Positions 16,056-25,204 of a DNA stretch of 64,000 bases are shown in pieces. The notes beneath the pieces were generated by a model. It made no database searches and had not been told where the DNA came from. It saw nothing but the letters and a program-made list of their open reading frames with translations. The position numbers and the translations under genes were made by a program. This stretch comes from Kitasatospora albolonga (GTDB lineage Bacteria; Actinomycetota; Actinomycetes; Streptomycetales; Streptomycetaceae), in the NCBI GenBank assembly GCA_002082585.1, contig CP020563.1, positions 5,636,001 through 5,700,000 on the forward strand, read 5' to 3'. Every line of letters begins with the position of its first letter. Within the stretch, counting starts at the first letter, position 1.

Positions 16056-17153
16056 GTGGACATCACCCGGTCCTCACCCGCGCCGATGCGCGTGGTGACC
16101 GCACCGCCCGAACCCCCGGATCTCACCGTCCTGCCGACCCCCGGCCCGCTGCCCGGGCCCCCGGAACCCGTCCTGCCCACGACCGCCCCGCAGCCCACCC
16201 CGCCGAACGCGGTGCCGGAAGCCACCGGGACAGCGACCGCCGCGCCCCCCACCACCCCGCAGCCCGCCGCCCCCCACCGCGGCCTCGCCCGGGACCTCCT
16301 CGCCCTCGTACGCCCCGGCCAGTGGGTGAAGAACCTCGCCGTGGTACCGCTCGCCCTGCTGGACGTCCGGCCCTGGCACCCCGCCGCGTTCGGGCGGATC
16401 GGGTGGGCCGTGCTCGGCTTCACCCTGGCCTCCGCGCTCGTCTACGTCGTCAACGACCTCGCCGACCGGGACCGGGACCGGCTGCACCCGGTCAAACGGA
16501 ACCGCCCGATCGCCTCCGGCCGGGTCTCCACCACCGCGGCCACCGTCCTGACCGGCCTCATCGCCGCCTCGCTCACCTGCTGGGCGGTGGCCGGGCCCGC
16601 CTGGCAGTGGTGGCCCACCGCGCTCTACCTGGTGCTCTCCGTCGCGTACAGCCAGGGCCTCAAACACGTACCGCTGGTGGACGCGTTCATCGTGGCGAGC
16701 GGGTTCGTCCTGCGCCTCGTCCAGGGCGCGCTGCTGGTGGGCGGCCGGGTCTCCGAATGGCTCGCGCTCTGCGTCTTCGCGCTCTGCCTGATGCTGGCCC
16801 TCGGCAAACGGCGGCACGAGATGACGGCGGCCGGACGTGCCCACCGCCCCGCCCTGCGCGGCTACACGCTCGCCTTCCTGGACCACCTCGTCGTCCTGGT
16901 CGCCGTGCTGACGGCCGTCTCCTATGTGCTCTACCTCCGCGACGACGCCGCCCTCGCCGCCGGAGCCTCCTTCGTCACCCTGCTCTCCGCCCCCTGCGCC
17001 GTCTTCGGGCTGGCCCGCTATCTGCAACTCCTCCTGGTGGAGGAGGGCGGCGCCAATCCGGTCCACGTCCTCTTCCGGGACCGCGCGACGCTCGTCAACG
17101 CGACGCTGTGGGCCGTGCTCGTCTCCGTAGCCCTCCTCCTCTCCCGACTGTGA
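16056..17153 (+). CDS. UbiA-family prenyltransferase, DPPR-synthase-like
   Basis: This 365-residue polytopic protein has about 70 Pro/Thr-rich N-terminal residues and then LVRPGQWVKNLAVVPLALLDV, the aspartate-rich NDLADRDRDRLHPVKRNRPIASG and a second conserved block, AYSQGLKHVPLVDAFIVASGFVLR. These are the hallmarks of decaprenyl-phosphate phosphoribosyltransferase (arabinan precursor pathway) and related UbiA proteins that load a sugar phosphate on polyprenyl phosphate. Streptomyces do not make mycobacterial arabinogalactan, so the transferred group may differ. GTG at 16056 with GGGAG 7 bases upstream. It supplies the likely lipid-carrier step of the cluster. Confidence 0.83.
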   Translation: MDITRSSPAPMRVVTAPPEPPDLTVLPTPGPLPGPPEPVLPTTAPQPTPPNAVPEATGTATAAPPTTPQPAAPHRGLARDLLALVRPGQWVKNLAVVPLALLDVRPWHPAAFGRIGWAVLGFTLASALVYVVNDLADRDRDRLHPVKRNRPIASGRVSTTAATVLTGLIAASLTCWAVAGPAWQWWPTALYLVLSVAYSQGLKHVPLVDAFIVASGFVLRLVQGALLVGGRVSEWLALCVFALCLMLALGKRRHEMTAAGRAHRPALRGYTLAFLDHLVVLVAVLTAVSYVLYLRDDAALAAGASFVTLLSAPCAVFGLARYLQLLLVEEGGANPVHVLFRDRATLVNATLWAVLVSVALLLSRL

Positions 17154-17191
17154 CCACCCAGTTCCTCCGACCGCCCGAAGGTGCGGCCCCC

Positions 17192-18226
17192 ATGAACCAG
17201 AAGAAGACACCGTTCGTCTCCGTCGTCATCCCCAACTACAACTACGGCCGCGCCCTGGAGCTCTGCCTGCGCGCCGCGCTCGCCCAGACCTACGCCCCCA
17301 TGGAAGTGCTGCTGATCGACGACTGCTCCACCGACGACTCGGTCGCCGTCGCCGAGGCGTGCGGGGTGCGGGTCATCTCCACCGGGGTCAACAGCGGGGT
17401 CGCCACCACCCGCAACACCGGGGCCGCCCACGCCCGGGGCGAGATCGTCGTCTTCGTCGACTCGGACGTGGCGATGGAACCGGACGCCATCGCCAACGCG
17501 GTCGCCCTGCTCACCTCCGACCCGAAGATCGGCGCCGTCTGCGGCACGTACGACGCCGAACCCCTCATCAGGGACAGCCTGATCGAGGAGTACCGCTGCC
17601 TCCACCAGTACTACTGGCTCGCCGAGACCGAGGGCCGCATCGGCACCCTGCACACCGCGATCTGCGCCATGCCCGCCCATGTCTTCGCCGAGATCGGGCC
17701 CTTCAACCCCCGGCTGCGCCACACCGAGGACGGCGACTACGCGGCCAGGATCTGCCGGAGCTACGAGGTCCACAGCTCCACCACCGTGCGCGGGCGCCAC
17801 GACCACGACGACACCTGGCGGGTCGTGCTCCGCAAGGTCTTCCACCGCACCCGGCTGCACATCCCGCTGTACGTGCGCCGGGGCGACCTCCCCGGCGGCA
17901 TCGCCACCGGCCCCCGCGCCGGTGCCAGCGTCGCGGCCCTGCTCGCCGTGCTGACCCTGCCGCTGGGGTTCGCCGCCGCGCCCTGGCTGCTGCTCCCCGC
18001 CGCCCTGCTCGCCCTCGCCCTGCTGGCCGACACCGCCCTCTACCGCTTCGTCCTGCGCCGCCGGGGCCCCCTCTTCACCGCCTACTTCGCCTTCGTGCAC
18101 TCGGTGGTCAACGCGGTCATCGCGGCGGGCGCGGGCGTCGGCGTCCTCCAGTGGCTGGCCTCCCGGCGCTTCCGCAGGCTGTACGAGCCGGGGGAGCACC
18201 TCACCGCCGTACGGGCCACGACGTGA
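17192..18226 (+). CDS. Family 2 glycosyltransferase, second copy in cluster
   Basis: This 344-residue protein is a paralogue of the GT2 at 11268: FVSVVIPNYNYGRALELCLR, LLIDDCSTDDS, GVNSGVATTRNTG and the DxD-like VFVDSDVAM are all in matching positions, with a TEDGDYAARI motif and a C-terminal pair of membrane helices. The two proteins share layout from end to end, suggesting duplication and different acceptor specificity. ATG 17192 was chosen for the match with the other copy; a GTG at 17150 overlapping the preceding stop (GTGA) is an alternative that would add 14 residues. The stop overlaps the next gene's GTG. Confidence 0.86.
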   Translation: MNQKKTPFVSVVIPNYNYGRALELCLRAALAQTYAPMEVLLIDDCSTDDSVAVAEACGVRVISTGVNSGVATTRNTGAAHARGEIVVFVDSDVAMEPDAIANAVALLTSDPKIGAVCGTYDAEPLIRDSLIEEYRCLHQYYWLAETEGRIGTLHTAICAMPAHVFAEIGPFNPRLRHTEDGDYAARICRSYEVHSSTTVRGRHDHDDTWRVVLRKVFHRTRLHIPLYVRRGDLPGGIATGPRAGASVAALLAVLTLPLGFAAAPWLLLPAALLALALLADTALYRFVLRRRGPLFTAYFAFVHSVVNAVIAAGAGVGVLQWLASRRFRRLYEPGEHLTAVRATT

Positions 18227-19353
18227 CCCACGTACACGACCCCGACGCCGCTCCGGGCACGCGCGGCGCCCCCAGGGCGTGGCCCGGCCGCCTCCTGCTC
18301 GCCGTCGCCCTCCTCTGGGCGCTGTTCGTCGCCGCCCGCGCGGTCCTCAGCGGGCGGTGGTGGGCGTGGAACGGCATCGGCCTCGCCCCGCCCGTCGCCC
18401 ATCTGCTTGTCCCGCTCGCCCTGCTGGCCCTCGCCGCCCTGATCCGGCGGGGGAGACGGCTCGCCGTGGGCGTCGCCCTGGTCTCGCTGCTCCTCGGCTC
18501 CTGGCAGACGGGGCTGCACCCCGGGGCGCTGCTGCGCGGGCAGCCGGCCGTGCCCGCCGACGCCCTCAAGGTGGTCAACTGGAACACCTTCTTCTGGGAC
18601 GAGGACAGCGACACCGACGACTTCTACGCCTACCTGAAGAGCCACTCCGCCGACGTCTACCTCCTTCAGGAGTACCAGAACCGCCGGGGCGACGAACCCG
18701 CGCCCATCGACGACCTGGCCAGGCTCCGGGCCGAGTTCCCCGGCTACCACCTCGCCACCGAGGGGGAGTTCCTCACCCTGTCGCGCTACCCCATCACCTC
18801 CGTAAGGGCGTTGCGGCCCCAAGGGCTCGCCCCGCCGGACACCTCCTGGGCCGACTACTGGAACATTCGCGTCCTGCGCACCGACATCGACGTGGACGGC
18901 CGGACGCTCTCCCTCTACAACGCCCATCTGCCCGACCTGCTGAACGTCGACCGCAACCCCCTCACCCCCGCCTACCACCGCTCGGTGAAGCAGCTCTCCG
19001 ACCGGCGGGAGATCCACTTCCGGGCCCTGCGCGAGGACCTGGACGCCAACGAGCACCCCGTGGTCCTCGCCGGGGACCTCAACGTGCTGCCCGGCACCGG
19101 GGACCTGCGCTGGTTCGACGGGCTCCGGGACGCCGCCGGGCTCGTGGGCCCGGTCCACCCGGCCACCTTCCCGGTCCGGGGTCCCGCCCTCTGGCGGCTC
19201 GACTGGGCCTTCGTCTCGCCCTCCGTCCGGCTGCACCGGCAGTCCATCGAGGACCCGCCCGCCGAACACTCCACCCACAAGCTGATCGACCTCCGCCTCT
19301 CCCTGCCCGCCCCCGCGAACTCCGCCCCGCCCACCGAGAAGGACCGGCCATGA
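18223..19353 (+). CDS. Membrane-anchored endonuclease/exonuclease/phosphatase-fold hydrolase
   Basis: This 376-residue protein has three hydrophobic segments within the first 100 residues, then an EEP (DNase I/sphingomyelinase-like) domain: KVVNWNTFFWDED (Asn), YLLQEYQNRRGD (catalytic Glu), LYNAHLPDL, the AGDLNVLPG metal-binding Asp/Asn and a WRLDWAFVS block. The final His motif reads EHSTHKL rather than the usual SDH. The topology places the domain on the outer face of the membrane, so a phosphodiesterase acting on lipids or lipid-linked sugars is more likely than a nuclease. It starts with GTGA overlap and ends with ATGA overlap. Confidence 0.8.
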   Translation: MTHVHDPDAAPGTRGAPRAWPGRLLLAVALLWALFVAARAVLSGRWWAWNGIGLAPPVAHLLVPLALLALAALIRRGRRLAVGVALVSLLLGSWQTGLHPGALLRGQPAVPADALKVVNWNTFFWDEDSDTDDFYAYLKSHSADVYLLQEYQNRRGDEPAPIDDLARLRAEFPGYHLATEGEFLTLSRYPITSVRALRPQGLAPPDTSWADYWNIRVLRTDIDVDGRTLSLYNAHLPDLLNVDRNPLTPAYHRSVKQLSDRREIHFRALREDLDANEHPVVLAGDLNVLPGTGDLRWFDGLRDAAGLVGPVHPATFPVRGPALWRLDWAFVSPSVRLHRQSIEDPPAEHSTHKLIDLRLSLPAPANSAPPTEKDRP

Positions 19354-20543
19354 CCAGGCGCCCCGCCCACCGAGAGGGCCCGGCCGCGACCAGGCGCGCC
19401 GCGCCCCCGCCCCGCTTCGACGTGGCGATCGTCCTCACCTACTACCTCCCCTACACCAGCGGCCTCACCGAGGTGGCCCGCACGGTCGCCGAGGGGCTGG
19501 CCGCCCGGGGCCGCCGGGTCGCCGTCGTCGCCTCCCGCCACGACCCGGCCCACCCCGCGCGGGAGACCGTCAACGGCGTGGAGGTCTTCCGTGCCCCGGT
19601 GGCGGCCCGGGTCGGACGCGGGGTGCTCAGCCCCGGGTTCGCCCCGCTCGCCGGACGCGTCGCCCGCGCCTCCCGGGTGGTCAACATCCATCTGCCGATG
19701 CTGGAGGCCGGGGCCGTCGCCCGGCTCGCCGGGAACACCCCCGTGGTGAGCACCCACCACGACGACGTCTGGCTGCCGCCCGGCAGGCTCGCCCCGCTCC
19801 AGGTGAAGGTGGTCGACGCCTCGGTCGGCGCGGCCCTGCGCCGCTCGGCCGCCGTCGTCGTCAACAACGTGGACCACGCCGAGCACTCCCGCCACTGGCC
19901 CCTCATGCGCGGGCGCACGCTCCTGGCCATCGCCCCGCCCTGCCGCCAGCGCGAACCCGCCCCCGCCACCTTCCGGGAGACGGCGGGCCCCCACGTCGGC
20001 TTTCTCGGCCGGATCGCCCACGAGAAGGGCCTGCACCACCTGGTGGACGCCTTCCGCACGCTCCCCGACCCCGAGGCCCGGCTGCTCATCGCGGGGGACT
20101 ACTCCAAGGTGGCGGGCGGCAGCGTCGTCGGGGCGCTGCGCACCCGGGCCGGCGACGACACCCGTATCCGCTTCACCGGTTTCCTGGACGACGCCCGGGT
20201 CCCGGAGTTCTACGCCTCGCTGGACGCCTTCGCCCTGCCGTCCGTCGCCGAGGAGTCCTTCGGCATCTCCCAGGCCGAGGCCATGATGCTCGGTGTCCCC
20301 TCCGTCGCCAGTGACGCCCCGGGCATGCGGGTGCCCGTCTCCGAGACCGGGTTCGGGCGCCTCTTCCCGCCCGGCGACGCCCACGCCCTGGCCGCCGCCC
20401 TGACGGAGGTGGCCGCGTTCCCGCCGGAGCGGCGCGCGGAGGGGGCGCGCGCCACGAGGGCCCGGTACGGGACGGACGCCTGCCTCGACGCGTACGACGC
20501 CCTCTTCCAGGAGGCCGGAGCCGTTCGCGGGGCCGCCGCGTGA
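19350..20543 (+). CDS. Family 4 glycosyltransferase (GT-B fold)
   Basis: This 397-residue enzyme has an N-terminal Rossmann half starting [28 protein letters not shown] and a C-terminal GT4 half with [20 protein letters not shown] and the donor-binding [20 protein letters not shown] (E-x7-E). It lacks membrane helices and should act at the cytoplasmic face. ATG 19350 overlaps the previous stop. Following two GT2 genes, it implies that the product carries at least three sugar or sugar-like additions. The nucleotide sugar donor is unknown. Confidence 0.87.
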   Translation: MTRRPAHREGPAATRRAAPPPRFDVAIVLTYYLPYTSGLTEVARTVAEGLAARGRRVAVVASRHDPAHPARETVNGVEVFRAPVAARVGRGVLSPGFAPLAGRVARASRVVNIHLPMLEAGAVARLAGNTPVVSTHHDDVWLPPGRLAPLQVKVVDASVGAALRRSAAVVVNNVDHAEHSRHWPLMRGRTLLAIAPPCRQREPAPATFRETAGPHVGFLGRIAHEKGLHHLVDAFRTLPDPEARLLIAGDYSKVAGGSVVGALRTRAGDDTRIRFTGFLDDARVPEFYASLDAFALPSVAEESFGISQAEAMMLGVPSVASDAPGMRVPVSETGFGRLFPPGDAHALAAALTEVAAFPPERRAEGARATRARYGTDACLDAYDALFQEAGAVRGAAA

Positions 20544-21595
20544 CCGGGGGGCCGGTGCTGTGGGCGGCGGTGGCCTGGGCGGTCTTCCTCGGCGCCCACC
20601 TGGCCCTCAACGGCCGCTGGTGGCTGTGGCTGCTGCCCTCGCTGCTCCCGCCGCCCCTGTTCGCCGCCGTCCCCGCCGCCCTGCTGGTGCTCGCCTGGGC
20701 CGCGGGGGACGGGGCCGCCGGGGCGGTGGCGGGCGGTGCGCTGCTGCTCGGGGCGCGCCAGTGCGGCCTGGTGCCCGGCGCACTCGTACGCCGACCGGCC
20801 CGGCCGCCCGAGGAGGGCACCGTACGCGTCGTGTCGTGGAACACCCAGCACTGGTGCCAGTCCACCGACCCCGACCCGTTCTACGCCTTCCTGCGCGAAC
20901 TGGACGCCGACGTCTACCTCCTCCAGGAGTACCACCACGACGAGTTCGACGGCACCTACCGCCTGATCGACGACGAACGGCGGCTGCGCGCCACCTTCCC
21001 CGGCCATCGGGCCGTCATCGCCCGGGGGCTGATCACCCTCTCCCGGCTGCCGGTGGCCGCCACCGTGGAGACCGCCGCCCGCCGGACCCTGCGGGTGGAC
21101 CTCGAACTGCCCGGCGGCCGGGGGCGGCTGGCCACCTTCAACGTCCACATCCCGGTGCAGCTGCGGCTCATCAGCCCGCTGCGCGCGGAGTTCTACCGCG
21201 CGGTGCGCACCCGGGCGGGGGACCGGGCCCGGGAGTACGCCGGACTCGCCCGCGATGTGGCAGGCTGCCCCCATCCCGCCCTGATCGCGGGGGACTTCAA
21301 CACCACGGCGGCGATCGGGGACGCCCGGCACATCGCCCGGCTGGGCGCCGACGCCGTACCCCTGACCGGACGCCTCTGCCCCACCTCCTGGCAGCCCCGC
21401 CCCGGACTGCGCTGGTGGCGCCTGGACTGGGTGCTCACGACCCCCGGCGCCCGGGTGCACAGCTACCGCTTCCGCGATCCGCGCGGACTCTCCGACCACA
21501 GCGTCCAGGAGGTGACCGTGTCCCTCACCGGACCGGGCCCCCGGACCCCCGCCGACACCCGACTCCGACCCCGACTCCACAGCGAAGGAACCTGA
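20540..21595 (+). CDS. Second membrane-anchored EEP-fold hydrolase
   Basis: This 351-residue paralogue of the protein at 18223 has about three N-terminal hydrophobic helices, then [54 protein letters not shown] and an intact terminal SDHSVQEV. All metal and catalytic positions of the EEP superfamily are present, unlike the first copy, whose last motif is altered. It starts at a GTG overlapping the preceding stop (GTGA). The pair of extracytoplasmic phosphodiesterase-like enzymes in one glycan operon is unusual; they may trim, transfer or recycle phosphate-linked groups. Confidence 0.8.
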   Translation: MTGGPVLWAAVAWAVFLGAHLALNGRWWLWLLPSLLPPPLFAAVPAALLVLAWAAGDGAAGAVAGGALLLGARQCGLVPGALVRRPARPPEEGTVRVVSWNTQHWCQSTDPDPFYAFLRELDADVYLLQEYHHDEFDGTYRLIDDERRLRATFPGHRAVIARGLITLSRLPVAATVETAARRTLRVDLELPGGRGRLATFNVHIPVQLRLISPLRAEFYRAVRTRAGDRAREYAGLARDVAGCPHPALIAGDFNTTAAIGDARHIARLGADAVPLTGRLCPTSWQPRPGLRWWRLDWVLTTPGARVHSYRFRDPRGLSDHSVQEVTVSLTGPGPRTPADTRLRPRLHSEGT

Positions 21596-21597
21596 CC

Positions 21598-22608
21598 ATG
21601 CGCTACCGCTACCTCGGAAAGACCGGCCTCAGGGTCAGCGAACTCTGCCTGGGTGCCATGACCTTCGGCCGCGAGGCCGACGAGCGGACCAGCCACGCCC
21701 TGCTGGACCGCTTCACGGAGGCGGGCGGCACGTTCGTCGACACCGCCGACATCTACTCCGCCGGAGCCTCCGAGGAGATCCTCGGGCGCTGGCTGAAGGG
21801 GCAGCGCCGCGACGACGTCGTGGTCGCCACCAAGGTGCGGTACGGCACCGGGGAGGGCCCCAACGACCGCGGACTGGGCCGCAACCACCTGATCGCCGGG
21901 GTGGAGGCGAGCCTGCGCCGCCTGGGCACCGACCACATCGACCTCTACCAGGTGCACGCCTGGGACCCGGGCACCCCGCTGGAGGAGACCCTCGCCACGC
22001 TGGACGCCCTGGTCACCTCCGGGAAGGTCCGCTACATCGGGGCGAGCAACTTCTCCGGCTGGCAGCTCCAGAAGGCGGTGGATCTGAGCCGGGCGCACGG
22101 CTGGGAGCCGTTCACCGCTCTCCAGCCGCTCTACAACCTGCTGGACCGCTCCGCCGAGTGGGAGCTGATGGAGGTCAGCCGCAACGAGGGCCTCGGCGTG
22201 ATCCCGTGGAGCCCCCTGCGCGGCGGCTGGCTGAGCGGCGCGATCCGGCGCGGTACGACGGCACCGCCCTCCGGCACCCGGGTGGAGACCGCCGAGCGGC
22301 TCGGGTGGGGCGAGTCGTGGAGCGCGTACGAGGGTGACGAGCGGACCTGGCGGGTGCTGGACGCCCTGCACGAGGTGTCCGGGCGCACCGGTCTCGCGGT
22401 GCCCGTCCTCGCCCTCGCCTGGCTGCTCGGCCGGCCGGGCGTGACGGCCCCGATCGTGGGCGCCCGCACCCTGGAGCAGCTGGAGACCAACCTCGGCGCC
22501 GCCGACCTGGACCTCGACCCGGCCGACGCGGAGCTCCTCACCGAGGCGAGCGGGCAGGTGCTCCCGTACCCGTACAGCGTCATCGAGACGGACCCGGAGC
22601 TGCGCTGA
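21598..22608 (+). CDS. Aldo/keto reductase
   Basis: This 336-residue NADPH-dependent (beta/alpha)8 oxidoreductase starts [24 protein letters not shown]. The catalytic tetrad is visible: Asp and Tyr in [11 protein letters not shown], Lys in VATKVRYG and His in YQVHAWD. The C-terminal cofactor-binding [14 protein letters not shown] is intact. It lies 2 bases after the previous stop with GAAGGAA as ribosome site, so it is the last gene of the cluster before a strong terminator. It may reduce a keto or aldehyde sugar intermediate, or may be a general reductase; the substrate is not readable from sequence. Confidence 0.85.
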   Translation: MRYRYLGKTGLRVSELCLGAMTFGREADERTSHALLDRFTEAGGTFVDTADIYSAGASEEILGRWLKGQRRDDVVVATKVRYGTGEGPNDRGLGRNHLIAGVEASLRRLGTDHIDLYQVHAWDPGTPLEETLATLDALVTSGKVRYIGASNFSGWQLQKAVDLSRAHGWEPFTALQPLYNLLDRSAEWELMEVSRNEGLGVIPWSPLRGGWLSGAIRRGTTAPPSGTRVETAERLGWGESWSAYEGDERTWRVLDALHEVSGRTGLAVPVLALAWLLGRPGVTAPIVGARTLEQLETNLGAADLDLDPADAELLTEASGQVLPYPYSVIETDPELR

Positions 22609-22665
22609 CCCGGGACCGGTCCGGCCGGTGATGTGACAGCGGTCCGGCCGGTGACCTGACCGGAA

Positions 22666-22707
22666 ACAGCCGGTGGCCCGGGGGTGCGTCCCCGGGCCAC
22701 CGGCTGT
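22666..22707. terminator. Bidirectional hairpin terminator
   Basis: There is a perfect 17-bp stem (ACAGCCGGTGGCCCGGG with its complement) and an 8-base loop between the convergent aldo/keto reductase and dasR genes. Just before it the segment GGTCCGGCCGGTGA occurs twice (from about 22617 and 22641). Confidence 0.8.
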
Positions 22708-22745
22708 CGGTGTTTCCGCCGTCCCTCAGTACGTCGGTCCGTACG

Positions 22746-23510
22746 TCAGTCGGTCGGCCGCTTCAGGCGGGCCACGAACTTGTACCGGTCGCCCCGGTAC
22801 ACCGAACGCACCCACTCCACGGGTTCGCCCTGGCCATCGATGGAATGGCGCGAGAGCATCAGCATCGGCAGCCCCACGTCCGTCCCCAGCAGACCGGCCT
22901 CGCGCGGGGTGGCGAGCGAGGTCTCGATGGTCTCCTCGGCCTCGGCGAGGCGGACGTCGTACACCTCGGCGAGCGCGGTGTAGAGCGAGGTGTACTTCAC
23001 CAGCGAGCGGCGCAGCGCGGGGAAGCGTTTGGCCGAAAGATGGGTGGTCTCGATCGCCATCGGCTCCCCGCTGGCGAGCCGCAGCCGCTCGATGCGCAGC
23101 ACCCGGCCGCCCGTCGAGATGTCCAGCAGCCCGGCGAGCGTGTCGTCCGCCGTGACATAGCCGATGTCGAGCAGCTGGGACGTCGGCTCAAGGCCCTGGG
23201 CGCGCATGTCCTCGGTGTACGAGGTCAGCTGGAGCGCCTGGGAGACCTTCGGCTTGGCGACGAAGGTCCCCTTGCCCTGGATGCGTTCGAGCCGGCCCTC
23301 CACGACCAGCTCCTGGAGCGCCTGGCGCACGGTGGTGCGCGAGGTGTCGAACTCGGCCGCCAGGGTGCGTTCGGGCGGCACCGGGGTGCCCGGCGGCATG
23401 GTGTCGGTCATGTCGAGGAGATGCCGCTTGAGCCGGTAGTACTTCGGTACGCGCGCGGTGCGCGCACCGTTGCCGGTCTCGCTCCCCGAACTGCCCCCGT
23501 CGGCACCCAT
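22746..23510 (-). CDS. dasR: DasR, GntR/HutC-family regulator of amino-sugar metabolism
   Basis: This 254-residue repressor has an N-terminal GntR winged helix ([21 protein letters not shown], then [16 protein letters not shown]) and a C-terminal UTRA effector domain (about residues 90-245) that in S. coelicolor binds GlcN-6-P and GlcNAc-6-P. The sequence from [12 protein letters not shown] to the end is, from memory, nearly identical to S. coelicolor DasR, and the length matches when the ATG at 23510 is used. It is divergent from dasA, with dre sites in the shared intergenic region. DasR links chitin and GlcNAc supply to development and antibiotic production. Confidence 0.95.
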   Translation of the reverse strand: MGADGGSSGSETGNGARTARVPKYYRLKRHLLDMTDTMPPGTPVPPERTLAAEFDTSRTTVRQALQELVVEGRLERIQGKGTFVAKPKVSQALQLTSYTEDMRAQGLEPTSQLLDIGYVTADDTLAGLLDISTGGRVLRIERLRLASGEPMAIETTHLSAKRFPALRRSLVKYTSLYTALAEVYDVRLAEAEETIETSLATPREAGLLGTDVGLPMLMLSRHSIDGQGEPVEWVRSVYRGDRYKFVARLKRPTD

Positions 23511-23667
23511 GGCCCGCCTTCCCGACGCTTGCGTTGCTGCCGTCACCGGCTCCTCCGTCTGTCGCGGCTCACATGGTGGCACGGTCCGGTCACGGGTCGT
23601 CGCCCTCCCTTAGGTGTCGGTCCTATAACGGACGCGAGTGCACTTCTTATACACCCTTGACACCCCT

Positions 23668-23683
23668 AAAGGTCTAGGCCAAG
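23668..23683. promoter_or_regulatory. Putative dre (DasR site) 1, dasR/dasA intergenic
   Basis: AAAGGTCTAGGCCAAG has the palindromic GGTCTAGnCCA core of the dre consensus. It is about 110 bases before dasA and 160 before dasR, and weaker than the neighbouring site. Confidence 0.65.
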
Positions 23684-23691
23684 CTCCCGGT

Positions 23692-23707
23692 ACTGGTCTA
23701 AACCATT
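23692..23707. promoter_or_regulatory. dre (DasR site) 2 upstream of dasA
   Basis: ACTGGTCTAAACCATT matches the dre consensus ACTGGTCTAGACCACT at all but two or three positions. It is centred about 90 bases upstream of the dasA GTG, the expected place for DasR repression of chitobiose uptake. Confidence 0.88.
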
Positions 23708-23790
23708 AAAGACCAGGTCCCAGCCCCAGCAGAACTCGTCGAAAGTCTTCGCGGTGGGTGGGGTTGCAGCATCCCTGAGGAGGGTTTGAC

Positions 23791-25089
23791 GTGAAGCGCA
23801 AGCTCATCGCGGCTATCGGTGTCGCGGGCATGTTGGTTTCGGTCGCGGCGTGTGGTTCGGACGACAAGGCGTCGTCGCAGGACCCGAAGGACCGCAAGGA
23901 GAACCTGACCGTCTGGCTCATGGGCGAGGCCCGGTCGACCTGGCCCGAGCTGGTCAAGGACGTCAACGCCGAGTTCAACAAGAAGTACCCGAACGTCAAG
24001 GTCAAGGTTCAGTACCAGCAGTGGGCTGACAAGGTCAAGAAGCTTGACACCTCCCTCGCCGGTGACAAATTCCCGGACGTCGTCGAACTCGGCAACACCG
24101 AGACCATGCAGTACATCCTGAATGGTGCGCTCGGGGAAATCGACCCCAAGAAGTACGAGAACTCGGACACCTGGATCAAGGGTCTTCAGGACACCTGTTC
24201 CTTCGAGGGCAAGACGTACTGCGTTCCTTACTACGCCAGTGCCCGTCTGGCCGTCTACAACCAGGACATGCTGAAGGCCGGCACCGGCAGCGACGCCCTC
24301 CCGCAGACCGAGGACGAGTTCCTCGCCGCGATGGACAAGGTCGCCGCCGAGCTCGGCAAGAAGGACAAGCGCGCCTCCACGCTCTACCTGCCGGGCCGCT
24401 ACTGGTACGCCGCGATGTCCTACGTCGCCGCCTACGGTGGCAAGATCGCCGAGTACGACGAGGGTGCCAAGGAGTGGAAGTCCACGCTCTCCACCCCGGA
24501 GGCGCAGAAGGGCCTCGAGCACTTCATCAACCTGGTCAAGAAGTACAACAAGGGCGACCAGCTGAAGGACGAGCAGGACCACGCCAACGTCATGGCCAAC
24601 GAGAAGGCCGCCGTGATCTACGGCCAGGCGTGGGAGGCCGGCAGCGTCACGGGTGGCGAGAACGGCAACCCGAAGCTCGAGGGCAAGATCGCCACGGCCG
24701 GTATGCCCGGTCCCGAGGGCAAGGCCCTCCCGTCCTTCATCGGCGGCTCGGACCTCGCGACGATCTCCAAGTCCAAGGTCCAGGACCTCGGCGAGGAGTG
24801 GATCTCCCTCTTCACCAACGCGAAGTCCATGGAGGTCCTCGCGTCGAAGAACATCCTCCCGAACAACGAGAAGCAGCTTGAGCCGCTGAAGGCCAAGCCG
24901 GAGACGGCCGCCATCGCCAACGCGGTGCCGGACGCCTGGTTCACGCCGATCGCCCCGGGCTGGGCCTCCATCGAGAAGGAGGAGATCCTGGAGAACCTGC
25001 TCCTGGAGATCCTCAAGGGCTCCTCCGTCGCCGACGCCACCAAGAAGGCCGACGACAAGGTCAACGCTCTGATCAACAAGAAGTCCTGA
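23791..25089 (+). CDS. dasA: Chitobiose/GlcNAc ABC transporter, substrate-binding lipoprotein
   Basis: This 432-residue extracellular lipoprotein has the signal MKRKLIAAIGVAGMLVSVAACG with lipobox VAAC, then a family 1 solute-binding fold (LTVWLMGEARSTWPELVKDV, FPDVVELGNTETM). In S. coelicolor DasA binds N,N'-diacetylchitobiose. GTG 23791 follows GGAGGG. Codons are biased to AAG, GAC and CTC, as in highly expressed genes. It is first of dasABC(D); a hairpin 15 bases after its stop may lower expression of dasBC relative to dasA. Confidence 0.94.
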   Translation: MKRKLIAAIGVAGMLVSVAACGSDDKASSQDPKDRKENLTVWLMGEARSTWPELVKDVNAEFNKKYPNVKVKVQYQQWADKVKKLDTSLAGDKFPDVVELGNTETMQYILNGALGEIDPKKYENSDTWIKGLQDTCSFEGKTYCVPYYASARLAVYNQDMLKAGTGSDALPQTEDEFLAAMDKVAAELGKKDKRASTLYLPGRYWYAAMSYVAAYGGKIAEYDEGAKEWKSTLSTPEAQKGLEHFINLVKKYNKGDQLKDEQDHANVMANEKAAVIYGQAWEAGSVTGGENGNPKLEGKIATAGMPGPEGKALPSFIGGSDLATISKSKVQDLGEEWISLFTNAKSMEVLASKNILPNNEKQLEPLKAKPETAAIANAVPDAWFTPIAPGWASIEKEEILENLLLEILKGSSVADATKKADDKVNALINKKS

Positions 25090-25103
25090 CCTTCCGGTCG
25101 CCA

Positions 25104-25137
25104 GGCGGGGGTCCGGCAGGCATGCCGGGCCCCCGCC
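25104..25137 (+). terminator. Hairpin between dasA and dasB (attenuator-like)
   Basis: GGCGGGGGTCCGGCA pairs with TGCCGGGCCCCCGCC (15 bp with one G-U pair, loop GGCA). It has a C-rich rather than T-rich tail. It lies between a highly expressed binding protein gene and its permease genes, where partial termination or 3'-end protection is common. Confidence 0.6.
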
Positions 25138-25204
25138 CCCTTCTCGCCAGTGAACGCCGTGAATTCCGGGGCCCGCCTCGGACCCGCGATGGAAGGTCAG
25201 CCAC

